From the NCBI GenBank assembly GCA_050289385.1, contig JBNKFQ010000013.1, positions 1 through 13,015 on the forward strand: a stretch of 13,015 bases of DNA. Direction: 5' to 3'. The notes below the pieces were generated by a model. The model did no database searches. It saw only the letters and a program-made list of their open reading frames with translations, and had not been told where the DNA came from. How positions within the stretch are numbered: the stretch's first letter is position 1; every line of letters starts with the position of its first letter. The stretch is from JBNKFQ01 sp050289385 (lineage in GTDB: Bacteria; Pseudomonadota; Gammaproteobacteria; Pseudomonadales; Porticoccaceae). The translations under genes and the position numbers were made by a program. This document shows positions 1 through 5,705 of the stretch, in pieces.

Positions 1-210
1 GGTGCTCCGTTTTGCCATCCATTTGGATATGAGCAAAGAAACAAAAGAACCGCCAAAGCCGAACAGTGCACAAAATATGAGCATACCGGTCAGGTTGATA
101 TTGACGCCACTGCCCTGGAAATAGCTCTCTACACCCAACAAGCGCAAGGTGATACTGGCAACCACAATCACTGCCAGGTTGGTTAGCAAGAACAAGCCAA
201 TTCGACGCAC
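1..210 (-). CDS. htpX: Protease HtpX, N-terminal part (cut by window edge)
   Basis: This is the first 70 codons of the inner-membrane M48-family zinc metalloprotease HtpX, which degrades misfolded membrane proteins. The translation opens VRRIGLFLLTNLAVIVV and later reads FGFGGSFVSLLISKWMAKR, the highly conserved HtpX N-terminus with its first two membrane segments (about residues 4-24 and 40-60). The HEXXH catalytic motif lies beyond the window. I chose the GTG at 208-210 because GGAGG (216-220) sits 5 bases upstream and because known HtpX proteins begin one or two residues before the RIxLFLLTN motif. An in-frame ATG at 229-231 would add seven residues but would put the ribosome binding site inside the gene. 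The gene reads away from the cation-transporter gene and shares an intergenic region with it. Confidence 0.95.
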   Translation of the reverse strand, partial: MRRIGLFLLTNLAVIVVASITLRLLGVESYFQGSGVNINLTGMLIFCALFGFGGSFVSLLISKWMAKRST

Positions 211-250
211 ACACACCTCCGGACATTTCATTCAATTACGAGTGGTTATA

Positions 251-277
251 AGATGCGGTTATAGCGGGAAAATTCAA
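251..277 (-). promoter_or_regulatory. Candidate heat-shock (sigma-32) promoter of htpX
   Basis: On the - strand TTGAAT (272-277) is followed after 13 bases by CCGCATCT (251-258). The enterobacterial sigma-32 consensus is CTTGAAA, a spacer of about 11-16, then CCCCATnT. Here the -10 matches 7 of 8 positions counting the wildcard, and the -35 carries the TTGAA core. The -10 ends about 40 bases before the htpX start, and htpX is sigma-32 controlled in E. coli. Overlapping TATAAC boxes could also serve a sigma-70 promoter, so the sigma-factor assignment is inference. Confidence 0.45.
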
Positions 278-287
278 TTGTTATTGT

Positions 288-416
<129 letters not shown>

Positions 417-435
417 AAAAAGTAAGGAATTATAA

Positions 436-1344
436 ATGTCCCACGGCGCCAACTCCCTGAAAAGTATTATTTATGCCCTGACGGCGAACAGCGCCATAGC
501 GGTGGCCAAGGGAGTCGCCGCATGGTGGACCGGTTCCGGTGCGATGTTGGCTGAGGCGGTGCACTCAGTGGCCGATTGCGGTAATCAGCTGTTGCTGTTA
601 CTGGGCCTCAAAAACGCCGGGCGGCCACCATCAACAGATTATCCGTTGGGCTATGGCAAAGAAATTTACTTCTGGTCCTTTATTGTGGCACTGCTGCTGT
701 TCAGTGTGGGCGGCCTGTTTTCGGTATACGAAGGTTGGCACAAACTGCGACACCCCGAGCCTCTGAACGCCCCCTGGGTTGCCATGGGTGTATTGGCCTT
801 TGCGGTGGTGGCAGAGGGTTTGTCGTTGCTGGGGTGTATGAAGCAAATCAATCTGGTGCGCGGCAATCAGAGTTGGTGGCAGTGGTTTCGCAACACTCGC
901 CACAGTGACTTGCTGGTGGTGTTTGGTGAAGATCTGGCGGCTCTGGTCGGGCTGATATTGGCACTAGCGGCGGTACTGGCGTCAATTGTTACCGGTAATC
1001 CGGTATATGACGCCTGCGGAAGTATCGCGATTGGTGTATTGTTGATTGTGATCGCCATACTGATTGGCCGTGAGGTCAAGGCGCTGTTGGTGGGACAGGG
1101 GGTTGAGCCCGCAGTGAAAGCACACATGCTGGAGTGGCTTGCGTCCCGTGACGAGATTAAACAGGTATTCAATTTGTTAACCCTGCAGATGGGTCAGGAT
1201 GTTATGGTGGCTGTGAAAGCGGAAATGGTGGGTAATGGCGGCGCCAAAGAGATGGTATCTGCGATAAACTGCTGTGAAGTCGATTTTCGTCGGGCCTTTC
1301 CCCAGGTGCAGTGGTTATTTTTTGAGCCGGATGTTAATGATTGA
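436..1344 (+). CDS. Cation diffusion facilitator (CDF) family transporter
   Basis: This is a 302-residue inner-membrane divalent-cation/proton antiporter of the CDF family, which typically exports zinc or a similar metal. Hydrophobic segments lie at about 11-31, 38-58, 78-98, 113-133, 165-187 and 193-210, followed by a cytoplasmic C-terminal domain (about 215-300). The second segment carries the metal-site pattern HSVAD (H43, D47). The stretch YPLGYGKEIYFWSF (69-82) is typical of the ZnT9/SLC30A9-like branch. In segment five, D166 is present but the position four residues earlier is valine, not the histidine or aspartate of the canonical YiiP site; an adjacent E165 may contribute. The ATG at 436 follows AAGGAA (424-429) at normal distance. 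The heptad hairpin element ends just upstream. Family is clear, metal is not. Confidence 0.92.
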   Translation: MSHGANSLKSIIYALTANSAIAVAKGVAAWWTGSGAMLAEAVHSVADCGNQLLLLLGLKNAGRPPSTDYPLGYGKEIYFWSFIVALLLFSVGGLFSVYEGWHKLRHPEPLNAPWVAMGVLAFAVVAEGLSLLGCMKQINLVRGNQSWWQWFRNTRHSDLLVVFGEDLAALVGLILALAAVLASIVTGNPVYDACGSIAIGVLLIVIAILIGREVKALLVGQGVEPAVKAHMLEWLASRDEIKQVFNLLTLQMGQDVMVAVKAEMVGNGGAKEMVSAINCCEVDFRRAFPQVQWLFFEPDVND

Positions 1345-1398
1345 CAACGGGTTTATCGGGAAGGGTAATTGCAGCAAGGATGGTAGAGGGCCAGGATC

Positions 1399-1854
1399 AT
1401 GAAAAAGATACGGTATTGGTGGTTGGGATTTCTGGTGTTGTCTGGTTGCGCTTCGCTGTCTCCCGATTATCAGCAACCACAAATTGAGTTGATCTCTTTT
1501 GCCCCGGTCAAATCACAGGGCTTTGAACAGCGATTTCTTATCGGTTTGCGCATAGTAAACCCCAATGCCCGGGGGCTAAGAGTGCGTGGCCTCGTGTACC
1601 AGTTGCGTCTGAACGGACGCCGGGTGGTTAGCGGTGTCTCTGGAAATATTCCCGAAGTACCGGCATACGGGGATGTGGCGATCGAACTCGAGGCGGGTGC
1701 CAGCCTGATTGGCGGGGCCAGGTTTATTTACGATCTGGTACAAGAGGGCAAGGAGTCTATTGATTACGAACTTGAGGCAAGGCTTGATCTCGGTACTTTT
1801 GTTCCGAGTGTCAAGGTGGTAGAAACGGGCCAGGTCTCGTTTGGGCAGCGCTGA
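1399..1854 (+). CDS. LEA14-like (LEA type 2 / WHy domain) lipoprotein
   Basis: This is a 151-residue predicted lipoprotein. The N-terminus is a short positive region, a hydrophobic stretch and a lipobox LSGC, giving C17 as the lipidated residue of the mature protein. The body matches the LEA type 2 (WHy) beta-sandwich fold: a conserved NPN (54-56) after an alternating hydrophobic strand, then a strand reading YQLRLNGRRVVSGVSG and a P-rich turn (85-89) before the last strands. Small bacterial lipoproteins of this type are common in proteobacteria and are thought to be envelope or stress proteins; no reaction is known. AGGA (1392-1395) lies very close to the ATG, and a purine run GAGGG is further upstream. 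It lies between the transporter and peptidase genes with short gaps on both sides. Confidence 0.85.
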   Translation: MKKIRYWWLGFLVLSGCASLSPDYQQPQIELISFAPVKSQGFEQRFLIGLRIVNPNARGLRVRGLVYQLRLNGRRVVSGVSGNIPEVPAYGDVAIELEAGASLIGGARFIYDLVQEGKESIDYELEARLDLGTFVPSVKVVETGQVSFGQR

Positions 1855-1881
1855 CTCAGCGTTGTATTTGGCCCCCTGAAA

Positions 1882-2562
1882 ATGACAGAAATTGCCAGAG
1901 ACATATTGACCGGCCAGACTGAACGGCACCTGCAAACCATGTCGGAGAGCGGTGACCAATTGCATACTGGCGTGGTGGATGCATTCTGGTCTTTGCAGCA
2001 ACGGGCGACCAGAGAAGGTTTTGATTTGCAAATTGGCAGCAGTTTTCGATCCTTTGAGCGTCAATTAGCTATCTGGAATGCGAAAGCCAGTGGCGACAGG
2101 CCGGTACTTGATCACGACTGCCAGCCGCTGAATATGGCCCGTCTGTCACCGCGGGATCAGGTATTTGCCATTTTGCGCTGGTCTGCCCTGCCTGGTGTGT
2201 CGCGTCATCACTGGGGCACCGATATGGATATCTGGAATCGGGCAGCGGTGCCAGCGGGCTACCGTCTGCAGCTTACGCCCGCGGAATGTGAGAACGATGG
2301 GCCATTCGCTCCCATGCACCGGTGGCTGGACGACCAAATCGGTAGCGGAGCAATTGATTTTTATCGCCCTTACAGCGAGGATCGGGGCGGGGTTGCTCCA
2401 GAACGTTGGCATCTGAGCTACCGGCCGCTGGCACAGCAATTTGCAGCGGAAATGACGCTGGCGCTGTTGGCAGATACACTGGAGCAAATTGATATTGCCC
2501 TGAAATCGACGGTTCTGGACAATCTGGATGAAATATTTGAGCGCTTTGTGGTGATTGGTTGA
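1882..2562 (+). CDS. M15-family zinc peptidase, D-alanyl-D-alanine carboxypeptidase (VanY-like)
   Basis: This 226-residue protein has the complete M15B active site. SSFRSFERQ (53-61) is the substrate-binding SxxR...Q block. SRHHWGTDMD (107-116) matches SxHxxGxxxD and supplies zinc ligands H109 and D116. PERWHLSY (173-180) supplies the catalytic E174 and third ligand H177. Enzymes of this family remove the terminal D-alanine from peptidoglycan stem peptides. I see no signal peptide or membrane segment, so either export is by another route or the protein acts on cytoplasmic or recycled muropeptides. There is no clear ribosome binding site before the ATG at 1882, and a later in-frame ATG at 1939 is possible. 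Its stop codon lies inside the first heptad of repeat element 2. Confidence 0.88.
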   Translation: MTEIARDILTGQTERHLQTMSESGDQLHTGVVDAFWSLQQRATREGFDLQIGSSFRSFERQLAIWNAKASGDRPVLDHDCQPLNMARLSPRDQVFAILRWSALPGVSRHHWGTDMDIWNRAAVPAGYRLQLTPAECENDGPFAPMHRWLDDQIGSGAIDFYRPYSEDRGGVAPERWHLSYRPLAQQFAAEMTLALLADTLEQIDIALKSTVLDNLDEIFERFVVIG

Positions 2563-2635
2563 CAGTAGACAGCTTACAGTTCACAGCTGTGCAACAGGGT
2601 AGACGCGTTTTTGACTGTTCCCTGTCAACTGTCCG
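2559..2635. repeat. Heptad-arm inverted repeat (element 2)
   Basis: Four tandem heptads of the form NNNACAG run from 2559 to 2586: TTGACAG, TAGACAG, CTTACAG, TTCACAG. Three reverse heptads of the form CTGTNNN run from 2615 to 2635: CTGTTCC, CTGTCAA, CTGTCCG. Between them lies TAGACGCG (2600-2607). There is also a 10-bp palindrome, CACAGCTGTG (2582-2591), at the inner end of the left arm. The first heptad contains the TGA stop of the peptidase gene, and the right arm ends 22 bases before the dgkA start. Element 3 has the same heptad type and the same core in the opposite orientation. Confidence 0.75.
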
Positions 2636-2656
2636 CTTCTTTTGAGAGAGTGAAAT

Positions 2657-3157
2657 GTGGGTGACCTGAAAGAAAAAGCAGATGCTGCCAAACAGGCTAT
2701 GACGGAAAGTTCGGCGGCTGCCAGGCAGGCGGTAAAAGAGAGCGCCGATGCCGCCAAACAAGCCATGCAACAAGCTTTGGAAAAGCTTGATCGAACGGGC
2801 TGGTTTCGTCGTCGTGTTTTGGGTGCAACCCGTTATTCATTGCACGGGTTGAAAGCCTGTTTCAAGGAAGAGGAAGCATTTCGTACCGAAGTGTTACTGG
2901 TGTTGTTGTTGTTGCCTGTGGCGATTTACCTGTCCCAAAATCTCACACATTTTCTGCTGATGTTTGCGTCTCTATTGCTGATTTTGATTGCAGAATTGTT
3001 CAACTCTGCCATTGAAGCAGCGGTTGATCGCACCGGGACCGATTTTGACGAATTTGCCAAACACGCCAAGGATCTTGGGTCAGCGGCGGTATTTATGACT
3101 CTGCTGTTGTTTGTAGTGGTATGGGGCAGTGTTATCTGGTTGCGGATTACCAGTTGA
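2657..3157 (+). CDS. dgkA: Diacylglycerol kinase DgkA with an N-terminal helical-repeat extension
   Basis: This integral inner-membrane enzyme phosphorylates diacylglycerol to phosphatidic acid, recycling diacylglycerol released by periplasmic glucan and LPS modification. The DgkA domain covers about residues 48-166 with three membrane segments (about 78-92, 97-115, 142-163). E113, N116, E120 and D139 keep the exact spacing of E. coli E69, N72, E76 and D95 in AELFNSAIEAAVDR and AKDLGSAA. E. coli DgkA is about 120 residues; this one is 166 because of a 45-residue hydrophilic N-terminal part made of three 11-residue repeats beginning AAKQAM or AARQAV. The GTG at 2657 follows a GAGAGAG purine run (2644-2650). 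An ATG at 2655 is out of frame, and an in-frame ATG at 2765 would give a near-standard length but has no ribosome binding site. Confidence 0.93.
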   Translation: MGDLKEKADAAKQAMTESSAAARQAVKESADAAKQAMQQALEKLDRTGWFRRRVLGATRYSLHGLKACFKEEEAFRTEVLLVLLLLPVAIYLSQNLTHFLLMFASLLLILIAELFNSAIEAAVDRTGTDFDEFAKHAKDLGSAAVFMTLLLFVVVWGSVIWLRITS

Positions 3158-3324
3158 TACTGTTTAACCTGTGGTCTTAAATGATATGGCCGAATATTGA
3201 TGAAGAACATCCTCAGGCCCTGAATAGAGACACGCATCATACGTTTATTGGGCGGGCTTTGTTAGGATGAGCTGTCAGCAGATTCTGAATACGGCTGATT
3301 GGCAAATCGAGTGTGGTAAGGACA

Positions 3325-3858
3325 ATGGCTGATTCGAGCTTTGAAATCGTATTTCGCGGTGATATTGCACCAGGCAATAGCCTGTCGGAAGTCAGGGAAC
3401 GTCTGCAGCAGCTTTTCAAGGCAGACGATGCGCAGCTGGAGCGTTTGTTTAGTGGTCGTCCGGTCGTGCTCAAGCGTGGACTCGACAGGGAAACCGGCGA
3501 GCGTTACCGGGACGCTATCAGTAAAGCCGGTGCTCTGGTGGAGGTTCGACAGGCGGCGCCGGACTCGGAGGTATCTGATACCGGCCATGTGCCCGAGACC
3601 AGAACCGAAGTGGCAGACAGCCGTGGTGAAGACGCCGGGGAATATCAAGACGCTGACGAAGGTGGCTGGGGCGTTGCCCCGCCAGGCGCGGATGTGCTGG
3701 CTGCAGATGAGCGAACCGAACATGAACCCCGAAATATCAAAACATCCCATCTTTCTGTCGCACCCCCAGGTGCAGATGTTCTGTCGGAAACTGAACGCTC
3801 AAAGCTCGTAGAGAAAGACATCGATACATCTCACCTCAGTTACAAGAAAAACGAGTAG
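3325..3858 (+). CDS. Protein of unknown function with an N-terminal alpha/beta domain and a duplicated VAPPGADVL motif
   Basis: This is a 177-residue soluble protein that I cannot name. Residues 6-76 look like a compact alpha/beta domain (FEIVFRGDIAPG, LQQLFKADDAQLERLFSGRP, then GLDRETGERYRDAISKAGALVEV). Domains of this look occur in other uncharacterised gammaproteobacterial proteins, sometimes ahead of membrane domains. Residues 78-114 are acidic and low in complexity. The C-terminal part is two 28-residue units, each with VAPPGADVL (117-125, 145-153) followed by TSHLS (140-144, 168-172). No signal peptide or membrane segment is visible. I prefer the ATG at 3325, preceded by TAAGGA (3317-3322), over the GTG at 3313, because the shorter form begins just before the first strand. 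About 165 bases upstream separate it from dgkA with no clear gene. Confidence 0.75.
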   Translation: MADSSFEIVFRGDIAPGNSLSEVRERLQQLFKADDAQLERLFSGRPVVLKRGLDRETGERYRDAISKAGALVEVRQAAPDSEVSDTGHVPETRTEVADSRGEDAGEYQDADEGGWGVAPPGADVLAADERTEHEPRNIKTSHLSVAPPGADVLSETERSKLVEKDIDTSHLSYKKNE

Positions 3859-3862
3859 GCCG

Positions 3863-3923
3863 TTAACAGCAATAGAGGGACTCCGCGTCTATCTGCTGTA
3901 AACTGACAACTGTGAACAGTAAA
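3863..3923. repeat. Heptad-arm inverted repeat (element 3)
   Basis: Four tandem heptads run from 3896 to 3923: CTGTAAA, CTGACAA, CTGTGAA, CAGTAAA. One inverse heptad, TTAACAG, lies at 3863-3869. The core contains CGCGTCTA (3884-3891), the reverse complement of the TAGACGCG core of element 2, so the two elements are the same type in opposite orientation. Reverse-complemented, this element also contains TTCACAG, identical to the fourth heptad of element 2. Imperfect pairing of 3863-3876 with 3888-3901 can form a hairpin. It lies between the unknown gene and smrA and ends 15 bases before the smrA ATG. Confidence 0.7.
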
Positions 3924-3938
3924 CTTTCCTTTTCCATC

Positions 3939-4544
3939 ATGGCCAAAGATAACCAGACCGACAACGACACTCCTGATTTTCGCGATTTGGTTGGCGATGT
4001 TAAACCGATTGCAGTCGACCGGACTACCGATCAGCGCCCTGCGGCATCACACAGCCCCGGCCTCGCGGCTCGCCGCGCTGCGGCGCAGGCAGAGAGCAAA
4101 AGCGACAACAATTTCCTTTCATCCGCCGAATATATACCGCCGGTTAAACCCTGGGACGAGTTGAGCTATAAACGGGATGGCGTTCAGCACGGCGTTTTCA
4201 AAAACTTGCGGCTTGGCAAATACCAGATTGATGCACGCCTGGATTTGCATCGTCATTCAGTAGAGCAAGCTCGCAAGGCAGTTTTTGAGTTTATTCAGGA
4301 CGCTCGCGAACTGGATATCCGTTGTGTGCTTATCTCCCATGGCAAGGGTGAGGGACGCGAAAAGCCTGCTTTGTTAAAAAGTTGTGTCAATTACTGGCTG
4401 CGAGAATTTGAGCCAGTGTTGGCGTTCCATTCTGCACAGAAACATCATGGTGGCACGGGTGCTACTTATGTCTTGTTGCGCAAAAGCCAGAAAAAAAGCG
4501 ACGAAAATCGCGAACGCCACCAGACCAAACGCAAGGGTATTTAA
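3939..4544 (+). CDS. smrA: Smr-domain DNA endonuclease, SmrA type
   Basis: This 201-residue protein matches SmrA (YdaL) from end to end: an N-terminal FRDLVGDVKPI block (14-24), a variable linker rich in Ala and Arg, a conserved RDGVQHGVFKNLRLGKY segment (79-95), then the Smr domain with LDLHRH (101-106), HGKG (134-137) and HHGGTGATYVLLRK (169-182). The E. coli protein nicks DNA; Smr domains are shared with the C-terminus of MutS2 and act on DNA or RNA structures. The C-terminal tail is basic. I chose the ATG at 3939 because it starts just before the conserved block. No Shine-Dalgarno sequence precedes it, nor the GTG at 3912 that lies inside repeat element 3, so initiation here is unusual. 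Confidence 0.87.
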   Translation: MAKDNQTDNDTPDFRDLVGDVKPIAVDRTTDQRPAASHSPGLAARRAAAQAESKSDNNFLSSAEYIPPVKPWDELSYKRDGVQHGVFKNLRLGKYQIDARLDLHRHSVEQARKAVFEFIQDARELDIRCVLISHGKGEGREKPALLKSCVNYWLREFEPVLAFHSAQKHHGGTGATYVLLRKSQKKSDENRERHQTKRKGI

Positions 4545-4595
4545 TTCACGTAATTAGAGTGAGGTCTGTTCGTTCTCTTTTCGATGTCACATAAT

Positions 4596-4611
4596 TGTCA
4601 CGTTTCTGACA
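4596..4611. promoter_or_regulatory. 16-bp dyad TGTCA-N6-TGACA, possible operator
   Basis: A perfect half-site palindrome, TGTCA, CGTTTC, TGACA, lies 35 bases before the DUF3859 gene start. A further direct TGTCAC copy lies at 4585-4590. Spacing and position suit a dimeric transcription factor, and TTGTCA (4595-4600) could double as a -35 box, though I see no good -10 at the right distance. No regulator can be named from the sequence. Confidence 0.3.
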
Positions 4612-4646
4612 TAAATTACACCGAAGTCTACATTTGGAGATGCGTG

Positions 4647-5144
4647 ATGAATCGCAGCCTGTTAATCGCTTTTGCGGCTTTTTGTTTTTCGTCGGCGGCA
4701 TGGGCCGAAGTGCGCGTAACAGAATATGAGGCAGGTGTGTTCTCCCGCCCTGAATTGAACCCCGGTGAGCGAATTCTGGCTGGTGGCAGGGAAAACATTG
4801 ATGTAACTAACACGGTGCCCGCCGAGGTAGGCGTCAAGTTTGGTGTGCGTTACGAGTTGTCCGGCAAGCGGGCTTCGGGCAATGTGGTCAAATACATCTA
4901 TCTGACACCAGGGGTCGTAGAACCCGACGGCACGCGCCACGACAAATATGAAGTGGTGCAAGAGTTGGCGGCACAGGCTGCCAACCATACCGCAGCGTTT
5001 GAGTTTACCGAACGCTACGAAGTGGTTCCGGGTACCTGGGAACTACTGGTTTTTGAAAATGACCGATTGCTGTTGCGAAAGACATTTGAAGTAACAATCG
5101 AAGTGGAAGACCTGTCCACGCGACTGCAAAAGGAACCGTCCTGA
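4647..5144 (+). CDS. Secreted DUF3859-family protein
   Basis: This is a 165-residue protein with a clear Sec signal peptide: a short N-region with R3, a hydrophobic core, and AWA ahead of E21, so cleavage is predicted after residue 20. The mature part matches the DUF3859 family: an opening strand VRVTEYEAGVF, a central PAEVGVKFGVRYELSGK block and the closing VPGTWELLVFENDRLLLRKTFEV, suggesting a small beta-sandwich acting in the periplasm. Function is unknown. The ATG at 4647 has TGGAGA (4635-4640) at good spacing, and the signal peptide begins exactly here. A longer open frame from 4584 would bury the signal peptide. Its TGA stop shares one base with the ATG of yaiI, so the two are translationally coupled. 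Confidence 0.85.
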   Translation: MNRSLLIAFAAFCFSSAAWAEVRVTEYEAGVFSRPELNPGERILAGGRENIDVTNTVPAEVGVKFGVRYELSGKRASGNVVKYIYLTPGVVEPDGTRHDKYEVVQELAAQAANHTAAFEFTERYEVVPGTWELLVFENDRLLLRKTFEVTIEVEDLSTRLQKEPS

Positions 5145-5590
5145 TGCATATCTGGGTTGACGCCGACGCCTGTCCCAAGGTGATCAAGGATATTCTGTTT
5201 CGCGCCTCGCAGCGCACACAGGTTGCGCTTACCCTGGTGGCCAATCAACCGCTGGCCACGCCGCCGGTTGCCTGGATCAAGTCCGTTCAGGTTGCCCAGG
5301 GTTTCGATGTCGCCGATAACCATATTGTGCAGCAGGTGCAACTCGGTGACCTGGTTATTACCGCAGATATACCGCTGGCGGCAGAAGTGGTGGAAAAAGG
5401 CGTTGATGCCATCAATCCTCGCGGTGAACATTATACGGATGCCAATATCCGTCAACGCCTGGCCATGCGTAATATGATGGAAGAGTTGCGTTCTATGGGC
5501 GAGGTGAGCGGTGGTCCAGCCAGGCTGGGTCAGACAGATCGACAGGCGTTTGCCAACGCCCTGGACCGGTTTTTGGCACGAAGGTGTTAA
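5144..5590 (+). CDS. yaiI: YaiI/YqxD family protein (UPF0178, DUF188)
   Basis: This 148-residue cytoplasmic protein opens IWVDADACPKVIKDILFRAS, the signature of the YaiI/YqxD family, with the conserved acidic DAD (6-8) and C10-P11. It also has the family's ITADIPLA block (67-74, an acidic residue in a PIN-like fold) and INPRGEHYT (90-98). The arrangement of acidic residues resembles PIN-type nucleases, but no activity is established for the family, so a nuclease role is inference. Full family length. The start overlaps the upstream stop in TGATG, and AAGGAA (5130-5135) inside the preceding gene serves as ribosome binding site. Confidence 0.93.
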   Translation: MHIWVDADACPKVIKDILFRASQRTQVALTLVANQPLATPPVAWIKSVQVAQGFDVADNHIVQQVQLGDLVITADIPLAAEVVEKGVDAINPRGEHYTDANIRQRLAMRNMMEELRSMGEVSGGPARLGQTDRQAFANALDRFLARRC

Positions 5591-5611
5591 TGAGTCGAAT
5601 GAGATAGCGCG

Positions 5612-5640
5612 TTGTAACCCCCACCCCACATGCGTATAAT
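5612..5640 (+). promoter_or_regulatory. Sigma-70-type promoter of deaD
   Basis: TTGTAA (5612-5617) and a perfect TATAAT (5635-5640) are separated by the optimal 17 bases. Transcription would begin near 5646-5648, giving a 5' untranslated leader of about 60 bases before the ATG at 5706. This separates deaD from the upstream yaiI unit. Confidence 0.7.
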
Positions 5641-5705
5641 CGCGCACCTTTTAGCCATTGCCGCCAAAACCAGCTGGTTCTGACGGCTTCCTTGAGACGC
5701 CAATT

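Noticed and set aside
1576..2064. Open frame on the - strand across the lipoprotein and peptidase genes
   Set aside because: It crosses two well-supported genes and its translation shows no family features.
3181..3270. A 29-codon open frame in the gap between dgkA and the unknown gene
   Set aside because: There is no Shine-Dalgarno, no recognisable peptide and no repeat of it elsewhere. It could be real but cannot be supported.
4584..4646. Upstream start for the DUF3859 protein
   Set aside because: It would place 21 hydrophilic residues before a textbook signal peptide, and the better ribosome binding site is at 4635-4640.
5658..5705. TTG start giving a 611-residue DeaD
   Set aside because: It lies about 12 bases after the predicted transcription start, has no ribosome binding site, and adds residues not typical of the family. 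The ATG at 5706 fits the Q-motif position.
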